A stretch of DNA of 64,000 nucleotides from Lachnospiraceae bacterium P6A3 (GTDB lineage Bacteria > Bacillota > Clostridia > Lachnospirales > Lachnospiraceae), in NCBI GenBank assembly GCA_000702085.1, contig JNKP01000006.1, positions 62,001-126,000 of the forward strand, in the 5' to 3' direction. Of the stretch, positions 24,806 through 32,495 are shown piece after piece (position 1 is the first letter of the stretch; every line of letters begins with the position of its first letter). The notes below the pieces were generated by a model. The model saw only the letters and a list, made by a program, of their open reading frames with translations, made no database searches and was not told where the DNA came from. The translations under genes and the position numbers were made by a program.

Positions 24806-27213
24806 GTGCAATATTTTTAAAAATATTAAATCTGTCTTACAGTGCTTCCTGGCTTATTCTCGCCGTGATCGCGGTAAGACTTCTTTTGAAAAAAGCCCCC
24901 AAATGGGTTCCGTGTCTGTTGTGGTCATTGGTTGCCATAAGACTTATGGTACCTTTTTCACTCGAGAGTGCACTTAGTCTTCTGCCCAGCAGTGAAGTGG
25001 TTCCTGCGGATATTCAGGCCGAGAATGCCCCCCACATTGAAACCGGTATTTATGTGTTTAACAGCGCAGTCAATCCTGTTATGGAAACAGCTCTTGCACC
25101 CGCTGAGGCAAACAGTGTAAATCCCATGCAGGTAGTCGTATCCGTTTTGTGTATCATATGGATTACCGGAATCTTTGTGATGGCTTTGTACGCATTTATC
25201 AGCTATGCAAAGATCAAAAGAAGTGTAAGGGAATCGGTACTTCTAAAAAAAGGAATAAGGGAATGCGATGAAGTGAAATCTCCCTTTATTCTGGGAATAC
25301 TTCGTCCCGTTATTTATGTGCCCTCCGGAATGGACTCGGCTACTCTTGAGCTCGTTCTTGCGCATGAAAAGGCGCATTTAAAGAGATACGATTATGTATG
25401 GAAGCCACTCGGCTTTGTGCTTTTGTCAGTTTATTGGTTCAATCCCTTAAGCTGGATCGCATATGTCCTGCTTTGCAGGGACATAGAGTCTGCATGCGAT
25501 GAAAAAGTAATACGTGACAAGAGCAGTGATTACATGGCTGCATATTCCCAGGCACTTCTGGATTGCAGCATTCAGAGAAGAAGGATCGCGGCGTGCCCCG
25601 TTGCGTTCGGAGAGACCGGAGTTAAGATGCGAATAAAGAATGTCCTCAATTACAAAAAGCCCGCTTTCTGGATCATAATTGCTTCGCTTGTTGCATGTGT
25701 GATTCTGGCTGTTTGCTTCCTGACAAATCCCAGAAAAGATGAGGTTTCGGATGCCGTTTCTGCGGGTAATGAGGAAAATGTAACGGAAGAATCCGGTACT
25801 GTATTTGATGAAGAAAGAATATATTATTACAGCGGAAATCATTTTGACGGGACAGGCATGGAGCCTGAAAGCCTGATAGATTTCAGTATTACATTTTCTC
25901 CCGACGGAAGTTATTCCTGGTATGAAACACCGATCAGCAGCTTTATCGGAATGGGAACGTATTCCATAGAAGGCGGAGTGCTTACCATGACTGATGATGC
26001 CGAGATGACGGGAACAAAAAGAGTAAATATGTTTATTGTCTCTGATGACAAACTGTATTACTCTTCGGAAGGATCCGATAATTTCCTGTTTGTACAGCTT
26101 GATGACAAAGCGGAATTTGTTCTCGGTGTGAATCCGGTAGAGGGATGGTATGAAGATACCACGGAGATAGAATCACATGAATTTGCATGGCCCACTGATA
26201 AAGATGTGGTGACTTCCGGGTTCAGCACAGATGAAGAGCATTATCATCCTGAGGTTGACATTGCCGGTGAAAAGGGTGATCCCATATATGCCGCAACGGA
26301 CGGTACCATAACGGAAACCGGATTTAATGATAATGACGGAAATTACATAACAGAGACTTCGGGGCTGATAACGGTTACTTATTGTCATCTCGATGAGATA
26401 AGCGTAAACGTCAATGACGTTGTCGGTGCGGGCGAAATTATAGGCACTTTGGGGTCTACCGGCCGTTCAACCGGACCTCACCTGGCAATCAGGATTCTGA
26501 TTGGAGATGAGCCTTACGATTTCCTTCAGTTGTTTGAGTCATACATCTCACACGAACTGCCCGATACCAAAACCGAGGGATATGAATATGATTATTATTC
26601 CGAAGACGGATCGGTATATTTAAGACAGGATTACAGAACCGGAAAATCCGTAATCGTTGACGGAGATCTGGAGATACCCGTAGATATTGCCATGGGTGCG
26701 TACGGCCCGAAAATCGAGAAGTTTGATGCGGATGGGGACGGGACGGATGAGTACCTGATCGCCGAATGCGAGGGAACCGGCACCGGAATATCGCAGTACG
26801 GACTTTGCATAGTTGACAAAGATGGGGATGAATATAAGCTTACCAGGTATGACAGCTCATATTTTTCCGATTACATTGATGAAAAAGTAACCTGTTACTG
26901 GGATAACATTAGACAGGAATTCAGTGTTTACGAGATAAGACCCGCTTATGTAAGCTCGTGGTTCGGAATACACGTTAAACCGTTTGAACGCCGGTGTGAA
27001 CCGGAGTATATAGTCTGGTCGGACATAGTTGATGTTGAGTTTGAAGACGGACAGATATATGTATCTGCAACTTCGGGATACGTATACAGTGACAGTCCCG
27101 TGCCCGATTATGAAAATGCGGTCAGAGTCAGACTGAAAATAACCGTACTGGAAGATTCAAGCATACAGCGTGGCGGAATCTATGATTTCAGTATGGATGA
27201 CGGTGAAAAATAA
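24802..27213 (+). CDS. BlaR1-like M56 antirepressor fused to an M23/LytM-like extracellular domain
   Basis: The 803-residue protein begins with the BlaR/MecR membrane zinc protease: helices near 10-60 and 105-135, the H-E-K-A-H motif (His188-His192), and a further helix at about 292-310. After an extracellular linker and a small beta domain, residues about 460-590 form a LytM/M23-like domain. Its first ligand motif H-P-E-V-D (His482, Asp486) is present, but the usual H-L-H motif reads H-L-A (560-562), so one zinc ligand is missing. A C-terminal domain of about 210 residues follows, with an E-F-D-A-D-G-D-G-like calcium-type loop. No beta-lactam-binding domain is seen. It likely senses cell-wall state and signals to BlaI. 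Confidence 0.88.
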   Translation: MSAIFLKILNLSYSASWLILAVIAVRLLLKKAPKWVPCLLWSLVAIRLMVPFSLESALSLLPSSEVVPADIQAENAPHIETGIYVFNSAVNPVMETALAPAEANSVNPMQVVVSVLCIIWITGIFVMALYAFISYAKIKRSVRESVLLKKGIRECDEVKSPFILGILRPVIYVPSGMDSATLELVLAHEKAHLKRYDYVWKPLGFVLLSVYWFNPLSWIAYVLLCRDIESACDEKVIRDKSSDYMAAYSQALLDCSIQRRRIAACPVAFGETGVKMRIKNVLNYKKPAFWIIIASLVACVILAVCFLTNPRKDEVSDAVSAGNEENVTEESGTVFDEERIYYYSGNHFDGTGMEPESLIDFSITFSPDGSYSWYETPISSFIGMGTYSIEGGVLTMTDDAEMTGTKRVNMFIVSDDKLYYSSEGSDNFLFVQLDDKAEFVLGVNPVEGWYEDTTEIESHEFAWPTDKDVVTSGFSTDEEHYHPEVDIAGEKGDPIYAATDGTITETGFNDNDGNYITETSGLITVTYCHLDEISVNVNDVVGAGEIIGTLGSTGRSTGPHLAIRILIGDEPYDFLQLFESYISHELPDTKTEGYEYDYYSEDGSVYLRQDYRTGKSVIVDGDLEIPVDIAMGAYGPKIEKFDADGDGTDEYLIAECEGTGTGISQYGLCIVDKDGDEYKLTRYDSSYFSDYIDEKVTCYWDNIRQEFSVYEIRPAYVSSWFGIHVKPFERRCEPEYIVWSDIVDVEFEDGQIYVSATSGYVYSDSPVPDYENAVRVRLKITVLEDSSIQRGGIYDFSMDDGEK

Positions 27214-27245
27214 GGATATATATTATGTAACCTGATCCTTCGAAA

Positions 27246-27272
27246 GCCCGGGAGTAATGCTCCCGGGCTTTT
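27246..27272 (+). terminator. Strong intrinsic terminator after the BlaI-BlaR-like operon
   Basis: A 9-bp perfect GC-rich stem (GCCCGGGAG with CTCCCGGGC, loop TAATG) is followed by four T. Confidence 0.9.
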
Positions 27273-27314
27273 GTATGCATTTAGGCTTGTTCGAAGTGGA
27301 ATTGTCTGAAAAGT

Positions 27315-27343
27315 AGACTTTAGTGAGATGTCGCGATATAATT
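27315..27343 (+). promoter_or_regulatory. Sigma-A promoter for pssA-psd
   Basis: TAGACT and TATAAT are 17 bases apart, 37 bases before the pssA start codon. Confidence 0.55.
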
Positions 27344-27380
27344 TGAGTGCTTTGATTTTGACCAAGTAAAAGGAAGAGTA

Positions 27381-28025
27381 ATGGATAAGAAACGAATAAT
27401 TGGATTTTATAATTATACGGTTGTTCTTACATATATAGGTATGCTGTTCGCGTTTACCGGAATATTGCATGCAATAAAACAGAACTATATAGCCAGCATA
27501 CTGTGTCTTATGTTTGCGGGTATATGTGATATGTTTGACGGATCGGTTGCCTGTACCAAGGAGAGGAACTGTTACGAAAAGCATTTCGGAATAGAGATTG
27601 ACTCCCTGAGCGATCTGGTGAGCTTCGGAGTACTTCCCGCCATATTCGTATTCATGATCACCGGACAGACTGCCGTATCCGGTTTTATCGGTGCCGCATA
27701 TGTTTTGTGTGCCCTTATCCGTCTTGCGTATTATAACGTTCAGGAGCTTGAAAGACAGAAAACCACGGACGGTGCGAGAGAATATTTCCTGGGAGTTCCG
27801 GTAACTACCATAGCGATACTGCTTCCTCTTCTGTATCTGATCAAGGAACGTTTTCAGCTTATGGATGCATTGGGCTATCTGATGCTTATGATCGTAGTGA
27901 CTGTCGGATTTGTCAGCGGTGTAGAGATCAGGAAGCCTAAAATGATCGGAAAGATCGTGATGCTGGTTATCGGACTGCTTGAGTTTTTCAAATTGTTTTT
28001 GATGGCCGGAGCCGAATATCTATGA
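27381..28025 (+). CDS. pssA: CDP-diacylglycerol-serine O-phosphatidyltransferase
   Basis: The 214-residue membrane enzyme makes phosphatidylserine from CDP-diacylglycerol and serine. The CDP-alcohol phosphotransferase signature is visible at about residues 54-85 as D-M-F-D-G-S-V-A, then F-G-I-E-I-D-S-L-S-D-L-V-S-F-G. About six to seven membrane helices are predicted. It overlaps psd by four bases (ATGA), and the pair forms a complete route to phosphatidylethanolamine. Confidence 0.95.
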   Translation: MDKKRIIGFYNYTVVLTYIGMLFAFTGILHAIKQNYIASILCLMFAGICDMFDGSVACTKERNCYEKHFGIEIDSLSDLVSFGVLPAIFVFMITGQTAVSGFIGAAYVLCALIRLAYYNVQELERQKTTDGAREYFLGVPVTTIAILLPLLYLIKERFQLMDALGYLMLMIVVTVGFVSGVEIRKPKMIGKIVMLVIGLLEFFKLFLMAGAEYL

Positions 28026-28834
28026 GCGAAAGCCTGACTGTTGATTTCCTTTACAAGACCGCTGTAGGAAGATTTATTCTCAAGGGACTTGTAAATCCCA
28101 AATTATCAGGACGTGCGGCAAAGATCTTATCTTCAAGAATATCCGCCGCATTTGTTCCCTCATTTATAAAAAGAAACAATATTAATATAGACGACTACAT
28201 AGTACCTGAAGGCGGCTTCAGGTCTTTTAATGATTTCTTTACACGGAAGATCAAACCGGGAAAAAGAAGTCTTGAGGAATGCTCTTTTGTATGTCCGAGT
28301 GACGGATTCCTGACAGTATCGGACATTGATGAAACCAGTATTTTTAATATCAAGAATACGTCGTACTCGTTAAAAGAACTTTTGGATGACGAAGGCCTTG
28401 CGGAGGAATTTATAGGCGGAACGGCACTTGTTTTCAGACTTACTCCGTCTCATTATCACAGATATGTATTCTGCGTATCGGGAAAGGTTGAGAGCACGAG
28501 AGCAATTCCGGGAGTTCTTCATTCGGTAAAACCTGTATGCCATGAAATGTTTCCGGTATTCATACAGAATTCGAGAGAGTACGCGGTGATCGAGTCCGGT
28601 GAGTACGGAAAAATAATTCAAATGGAAGTCGGCGCACTTCTCGTGGGAAAGATTTCAAATTCGGGATATGCCGCGGGAGATGAAGTACGTGTCGGTGAAG
28701 AAAAAGGATATTTTGAATACGGAGGATCTTCCATAGTTGTATTGACAAAGCGGAGGCTTTTTTCGGAAAAAACCGGAGGCGGAGAACAGCCTGTCAAAAT
28801 GGGTGAAAGTATAGAAAAAAAGGACCGGGTATGA
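28022..28834 (+). CDS. psd: Phosphatidylserine decarboxylase
   Basis: The 270-residue proenzyme shows the PSD pattern: F-R-S-F-N-D-F-F-T-R near residue 66, the catalytic histidine region L-T-P-S-H-Y-H-R-Y, V-M-like I-Q-M-E-V-G-A-L-L-V-G, and the self-cleavage site in F-E-Y-G-G-S-S, where the serine becomes the pyruvoyl group. It converts phosphatidylserine to phosphatidylethanolamine at the membrane. Its stop codon (28832-28834) lies in the loop of the terminator hairpin, so gene and terminator overlap. Confidence 0.95.
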   Translation: MSESLTVDFLYKTAVGRFILKGLVNPKLSGRAAKILSSRISAAFVPSFIKRNNINIDDYIVPEGGFRSFNDFFTRKIKPGKRSLEECSFVCPSDGFLTVSDIDETSIFNIKNTSYSLKELLDDEGLAEEFIGGTALVFRLTPSHYHRYVFCVSGKVESTRAIPGVLHSVKPVCHEMFPVFIQNSREYAVIESGEYGKIIQMEVGALLVGKISNSGYAAGDEVRVGEEKGYFEYGGSSIVVLTKRRLFSEKTGGGEQPVKMGESIEKKDRV

Positions 28835-28850
28835 TGACCCGGTCCTATTT
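28821..28850 (+). terminator. Terminator overlapping the 3' end of psd
   Basis: A perfect 10-bp stem (AGGACCGGGT with ACCCGGTCCT) encloses a 6-base loop that contains the psd stop codon. ATTT follows. The hairpin encodes the last four codons of Psd. Confidence 0.8.
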
Positions 28851-28856
28851 ATATAG

Positions 28857-28942
28857 CGGAGAAGGAGGGATTCGAACCCTCGTGCCCCGGAGGGCAAACG
28901 CATTTCGAGTGCGCCCCGTTATGACCGCTTCGATACTTCTCC
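28857..28942 (-). tRNA. tRNA-Ser (anticodon CGA)
   Basis: Read on the minus strand, a 7-bp acceptor stem (GGAGAAG with CTTCTCC), an anticodon stem GCGCA/TGCGT with loop CTCGAAA, a long variable arm (TGCCC/GGGCA) and the T-arm GAGGG-TTCGAAT-CCCTC form a class II tRNA. The anticodon CGA (complement of 28905-28907) reads UCG serine codons. The 3' CCA is not encoded. A promoter lies at 28969-28997. Confidence 0.95.
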
Positions 28943-28968
28943 GTATCGGCAGTAATGCCAACTTCAAT

Positions 28969-28997
28969 AATATATATTTTTTTCACGTATGCGTCAA
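28969..28997 (-). promoter_or_regulatory. Promoter of tRNA-Ser
   Basis: On the minus strand TTGACG (28997-28992) and TATATT (28974-28969) are 17 bases apart, 26 bases before the tRNA. The -35 box overlaps the stop codon of the S-component gene. Confidence 0.7.
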
Positions 28998-29521
28998 TGT
29001 GAAAAAGTTTTTAATTTATTTACCGCGATACGTATGGGCGTATAAAGGACGAACATGATCGAGAAGTTTCCGATCGCATGTGCTACATCGTACGGTATGC
29101 CTGCAACCCACCATGCAAATCCGGCTTTTAATGCGGCGTCAAGTGTTTCGGGTTTGGTAAAAAAAATTATCTGCGCCGGTGTACATAATGCTCCGAAGAA
29201 CAGACCGAAGAATCCGGACAGCAGAGCCCAAAAAAGGACATTGCCGTTTTTGCGGAAAAGATGCGTTAAAAGGATAAGTATGGGCCATACATAAAGGTAC
29301 ATGATGACCCAGACATGAGGACCGTACAGGCCTGCTTCTATCGCTACGAAAATCGGAACGATGATAAGAGCCTTCCACCCCAGGAGCAGCGTAAACATTA
29401 TCAGCCAGAAGGACGTCAGTTCGATGTTGGGCAGATAAGCAAGTGCCATCTTGCAGGTTTCTATAAGCGCAACGGCCATTCCTATATATGCTATGTCCTT
29501 TATTTCGAATTTCTTATCCAT
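28994..29521 (-). CDS. ECF transporter S-component (substrate-binding membrane subunit)
   Basis: The 175-residue membrane protein has about six helices. The N-terminal pattern A-Y-I-G-M-A-V-A-L-I-E...A-L-A-Y-L-P-N-I-E-L-T-S-F-W and the loop Y-L-Y-V-W-P-I-L fit energy-coupling-factor S-components. It would bind a vitamin and deliver it through a shared EcfAA'T module, which is not encoded here. Its upstream neighbour, a DUF4430 protein, belongs to a family related to cobalamin-binding transcobalamin/intrinsic factor domains, so cobalamin is the best substrate guess. The start ATG (29521) follows the DUF4430 stop by 43 bases, with an intervening hairpin. Confidence 0.75.
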   Translation of the reverse strand: MDKKFEIKDIAYIGMAVALIETCKMALAYLPNIELTSFWLIMFTLLLGWKALIIVPIFVAIEAGLYGPHVWVIMYLYVWPILILLTHLFRKNGNVLFWALLSGFFGLFFGALCTPAQIIFFTKPETLDAALKAGFAWWVAGIPYDVAHAIGNFSIMFVLYTPIRIAVNKLKTFSH

Positions 29522-29530
29522 ATATAAATT

Positions 29531-29554
29531 CCGGCAGGTTTATACGCCTGCCGG
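29531..29554 (-). other. Intercistronic hairpin between DUF4430 and the S-component
   Basis: A perfect 8-bp stem (CCGGCAGG with CCTGCCGG, 8-base loop) lies in the 43-base gap. On the minus strand it is followed by AATTTATATA, not a clean T-run, so partial termination or mRNA processing is more likely than a full stop. It sits just before the S-component ribosome binding region. Confidence 0.55.
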
Positions 29555-29564
29555 ATCATACACA

Positions 29565-29978
29565 TTATTCAGCAGCTGCCGTTTCGTAAACTATCGAATA
29601 GGTGTCACCGTCTGTAACGGGCTGTGAATCGATTCCGTACTGTCCATACTCACCGTTAACGTAGAATGCCCAGTAAGCATTGTCCTCTGCGTAGATAGCC
29701 TGCTCTCCGTTTACTACTTCAACCATCATACCATACTCGCTTTCGGTTCCGCTGTAGGTAAGACCATCGGTCTCGTCCATAGCCTGTTTGAGGAATTCTG
29801 CATCGGTAGATACGGCATATGAAGTGGTGGTTCCTTCCGAACCTGTGACTTCGATGGTTATATTCTTGCCGCCTGCGGATGCAGCGGGACGGTTGAGGAT
29901 AAATACTACCGCCATTACGGCAATAAGTGCTGCGAGTGCGATCACTCCTACGATGATACCTGTTTTCTTGTTCTTCAT
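29565..29978 (-). CDS. DUF4430 surface protein (transcobalamin-like domain)
   Basis: The 137-residue protein has a signal-anchor (about residues 8-28) and one DUF4430 domain with the pattern T-Y-S-G-T-E-S-E-Y-G-M-M-V, A-Y-W-A-F-Y-V-N-G-E-Y-G-Q-Y-G-I-D and D-G-D-T-Y-S-I-V-Y-E. This fold is related to the cobalamin-binding C-domain of intrinsic factor. The start at 29978 is chosen for its AAAGGAG site; a longer frame to 30029 would overlap the promoter. No lipobox cysteine is visible. It probably presents a ligand to the S-component encoded next. Confidence 0.8.
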   Translation of the reverse strand: MKNKKTGIIVGVIALAALIAVMAVVFILNRPAASAGGKNITIEVTGSEGTTTSYAVSTDAEFLKQAMDETDGLTYSGTESEYGMMVEVVNGEQAIYAEDNAYWAFYVNGEYGQYGIDSQPVTDGDTYSIVYETAAAE

Positions 29979-30019
29979 TTTTCTGTACTCCTTTGATTTT
30001 ACATAAAAATACGGCAATG

Positions 30020-30048
30020 ATACTATCACAAGCCCCCGATATATGCAA
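30020..30048 (-). promoter_or_regulatory. Promoter of the DUF4430-S-component operon
   Basis: On the minus strand TTGCAT and TAGTAT are 17 bases apart, about 42 bases before the ATG at 29978. The short leader leaves no room for a cobalamin riboswitch. Confidence 0.65.
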
Positions 30049-30061
30049 ATACGGCAAAAAA

Positions 30062-30070
30062 TGGTATAAT
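30062..30070 (+). promoter_or_regulatory. Extended -10 promoter for the debranching enzyme
   Basis: TGGTATAAT is a perfect extended -10 element 39 bases before the ATG at 30110. No good -35 box is visible. It is divergent from the DUF4430 promoter. Confidence 0.6.
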
Positions 30071-30109
30071 TGACAGGTCTGTAGGACGTTTCTTATGGGA
30101 GGATTTTTC

Positions 30110-32386
30110 ATGGCAGAGAGCACAGGAAAGAAGACCCCTTCAAAGAACTCTAAAGGGGTATCAAAGTCCCCGTCCAAATCCGCATCCAAGGTATCCGTAA
30201 AGGTAGCTTCGGATAAGGAAAAGTCCATTGCACTTGAGACTAAAAATGCGGTCAATAAGTTCGCGACCATTTCCGATGTCCGTGCGGCCATCTCCAATTT
30301 GGGAGAGATCCACATGGAGCCTTATGATGTTATCGCGGGATACGGAGTCCGCCCCGGCATCTATGAACTTAACGGAGCGACCGCAATTCCCACAGGTGTA
30401 AATTTCACCATTTCTTCAAATCAGGCATATTATTGCGAACTTCTCCTGTTTAAAAGAGAGAGTAATGTCCCTTATGCCGTTCTTCCTTTTCCCGACAGTT
30501 ACCGAATAGGAAAAGTATGGTCGATGATCGTATTCGACATTGATATTGAAGAGTTCGAGTACGCATACAGATTCGACGGACCTTACGATCCTTCCAAGGG
30601 TCTTATTTTCGACAAGAACAAGATAATACTGGACCCTTATGCAAAGGCTGTTACGGGACAGAGCAAATGGGGAACGTATAACGATTCGATATACAAAGCC
30701 CGAGTCGTAAAAAACAATTTCGACTGGGGTAGACTTACCAGAAAACATAAATCCATGGAAGATCTCATAATCTATGAGATGCACGTAAGGGGATTTACCA
30801 AGGATAAATCATCGGGAACCGGAGATAAGGCGGGAACTTTTGCCGGAATAATGGAAAAGCTTCCTTATCTGAAGGAACTGGGTGTAAATGCGCTTGAACT
30901 TATGCCCATCTTTGAATTCGATGAAACTCTCGATCACAGGGATTTCTACGGAAGAGAGCTGATTGATTATTGGGGATATAATACGGTTTCTTTCTTTTCG
31001 CCCAATACCAGCTATACTTCCGCGATCGAATACAACAGAGAAGGAACGGAGTTAAAAGAATTCATAAAGCTTTGTCATGAAAATGACATCGATGTTTTAC
31101 TGGACGTTGTATTTAACCATACGGCGGAAGGCAACGAGAACGGCCCGGTGTTTTCTTTTAAGGGAATAGACAATAATATCTATTACCTCCTTACACCGGA
31201 GGGATATTATTACAATTTCTCGGGCTGCGGAAATACCCTGAACTGTAATCATCCCATTGTTCAGAACTTTATTCTGGACTGCCTGAGATACTGGGTAACC
31301 ACATATCATATAGACGGATTCAGATTCGATCTTGCATCTATCTTAGGTAGAAATGAGGACGGATCACCCATGAGTAAGCCGCCTCTTTTGCAGAGTCTTG
31401 CTTATGACCCTATCCTGGGCAACGTAAAGCTCATAGCTGAGGCGTGGGATGCGGGCGGACTTTATCAGGTAGGCACTTTCCCCTCATGGAACAGATGGGC
31501 AGAGTGGAACGGCCGCTACAGAGACGATGTAAGATCCTTCCTTAAAGGAGATGCGGGAAAAGCCGGCGATGCCGCCAAAAGAATGTGCGGATCCCCGGAC
31601 CTTTATATCCCCGAAGTAAGAGGTCATAACGCATCCGTCAACTTCATCACCTGTCATGACGGATTTACCCTTCACGACCTGTATACCTATAATCAGAAGC
31701 ATAACGAGGAAAATAACTGGGGAAACACCGACGGAGCCGACGATAACAGAAGCTGGAACTGCGGAAGTGAAGGCGAAACCAGTGATAAAGAGATAAATGC
31801 ATTAAGGCGCAGGATGGTCAGAAATGCAGCGGCGGTTCTTATGATGAGCCGCGGAACCCCGATGTTTTTCATGGGCGATGAATTCGGCAATTCCCAGGGC
31901 GGCAACAATAATGCATACTGTCAGGATAATTACATCGCATGGCTCAATTGGAAGGATCTGGATTCCAACAGGGATCTGTATGATTTCTTCAAGACCTTGA
32001 TCAGATTCAGGAAAGAGCATGACTGTATCAGGAAAAACTGCGGAAACGATGCTTTCGGATTCCCCGGAATGTCGGTTCATGATACGCAGGCCTGGAGAAG
32101 TGATTTCTGCGACTATTCCCACTATGTGGGGGTTTGTTTTGCGGGATATCCGGGTAAGTTTAACAAAAATTACCCTCAGGCGGTGTTTGTTGCGGTCAAT
32201 ACCTATTGGGAGGATCTGGATGCGAATCTTCCCGCGCTTCCCGAAGGCTGCGGCTATAAATGGGTACTTGCCGCAGATACTTATCTGGAGAGGCCCTTTG
32301 ATACGGACAGAGAAAGGTGTGACGGGGCTTTCCGGATAGGGGCAAGGAGCGTAAGGATATACGAAACCACAATTTCTTACGATTAA
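30110..32386 (+). CDS. glgX: Glycogen debranching enzyme, isoamylase type (GH13)
   Basis: The 758-residue protein has a CBM48-like N-terminal domain (about 60-190) and a GH13 barrel. The catalytic triad is visible: nucleophile Asp407 in G-F-R-F-D-L-A, acid/base Glu444 in I-A-E-A-W-D, and Asp517 in F-I-T-C-H-D-G-F. It hydrolyses alpha-1,6 branches of glycogen after phosphorylase action. The first ~40 residues are an unusual Lys/Ser/Thr-rich tail, rare in this family. ATG 30110 is preferred because GGGAGG lies 7 bases upstream; the ATG at 30095 would overlap that site. The glgX symbol follows family usage; pullulanase-type activity is an alternative. Confidence 0.85.
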   Translation: MAESTGKKTPSKNSKGVSKSPSKSASKVSVKVASDKEKSIALETKNAVNKFATISDVRAAISNLGEIHMEPYDVIAGYGVRPGIYELNGATAIPTGVNFTISSNQAYYCELLLFKRESNVPYAVLPFPDSYRIGKVWSMIVFDIDIEEFEYAYRFDGPYDPSKGLIFDKNKIILDPYAKAVTGQSKWGTYNDSIYKARVVKNNFDWGRLTRKHKSMEDLIIYEMHVRGFTKDKSSGTGDKAGTFAGIMEKLPYLKELGVNALELMPIFEFDETLDHRDFYGRELIDYWGYNTVSFFSPNTSYTSAIEYNREGTELKEFIKLCHENDIDVLLDVVFNHTAEGNENGPVFSFKGIDNNIYYLLTPEGYYYNFSGCGNTLNCNHPIVQNFILDCLRYWVTTYHIDGFRFDLASILGRNEDGSPMSKPPLLQSLAYDPILGNVKLIAEAWDAGGLYQVGTFPSWNRWAEWNGRYRDDVRSFLKGDAGKAGDAAKRMCGSPDLYIPEVRGHNASVNFITCHDGFTLHDLYTYNQKHNEENNWGNTDGADDNRSWNCGSEGETSDKEINALRRRMVRNAAAVLMMSRGTPMFFMGDEFGNSQGGNNNAYCQDNYIAWLNWKDLDSNRDLYDFFKTLIRFRKEHDCIRKNCGNDAFGFPGMSVHDTQAWRSDFCDYSHYVGVCFAGYPGKFNKNYPQAVFVAVNTYWEDLDANLPALPEGCGYKWVLAADTYLERPFDTDRERCDGAFRIGARSVRIYETTISYD

Positions 32387-32396
32387 GGACGATTTT

Positions 32397-32415
32397 GCGG
32401 ACGCTTGGCGTCCGC
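32397..32415 (+). other. GC-rich hairpin after the debranching gene
   Basis: A perfect 8-bp stem (GCGGACGC with GCGTCCGC, loop TTG) begins 11 bases after the stop codon. No T-run follows on either strand, so it may act as a 3' stabiliser or a weak terminator. Confidence 0.55.
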
Positions 32416-32427
32416 GAAACTGTCTTA

Positions 32428-32456
32428 TTGAAATTAGTACCTCAAATGTGTAATAT
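32428..32456 (+). promoter_or_regulatory. Sigma-A promoter of pgi
   Basis: TTGAAA and TAATAT are 17 bases apart, 39 bases before the pgi ATG. Confidence 0.7.
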
Positions 32457-32495
32457 ATTCAGCGGATTAGTAAATAGGCCGAGGAGGACAACATT

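Noticed and set aside
28831-29058. A 75-codon frame on the plus strand beginning in psd and running through the tRNA
   Set aside because: It is the antisense translation of tRNA-Ser, giving the familiar false G-E-G-G-I-R-T-L-V-P peptide, and has no ribosome binding site.
29979-30094. Cobalamin riboswitch upstream of the DUF4430/S-component operon
   Set aside because: Only about 40 bases separate the predicted transcription start from the ATG, far less than a B12 riboswitch needs, and no B12-box is visible.
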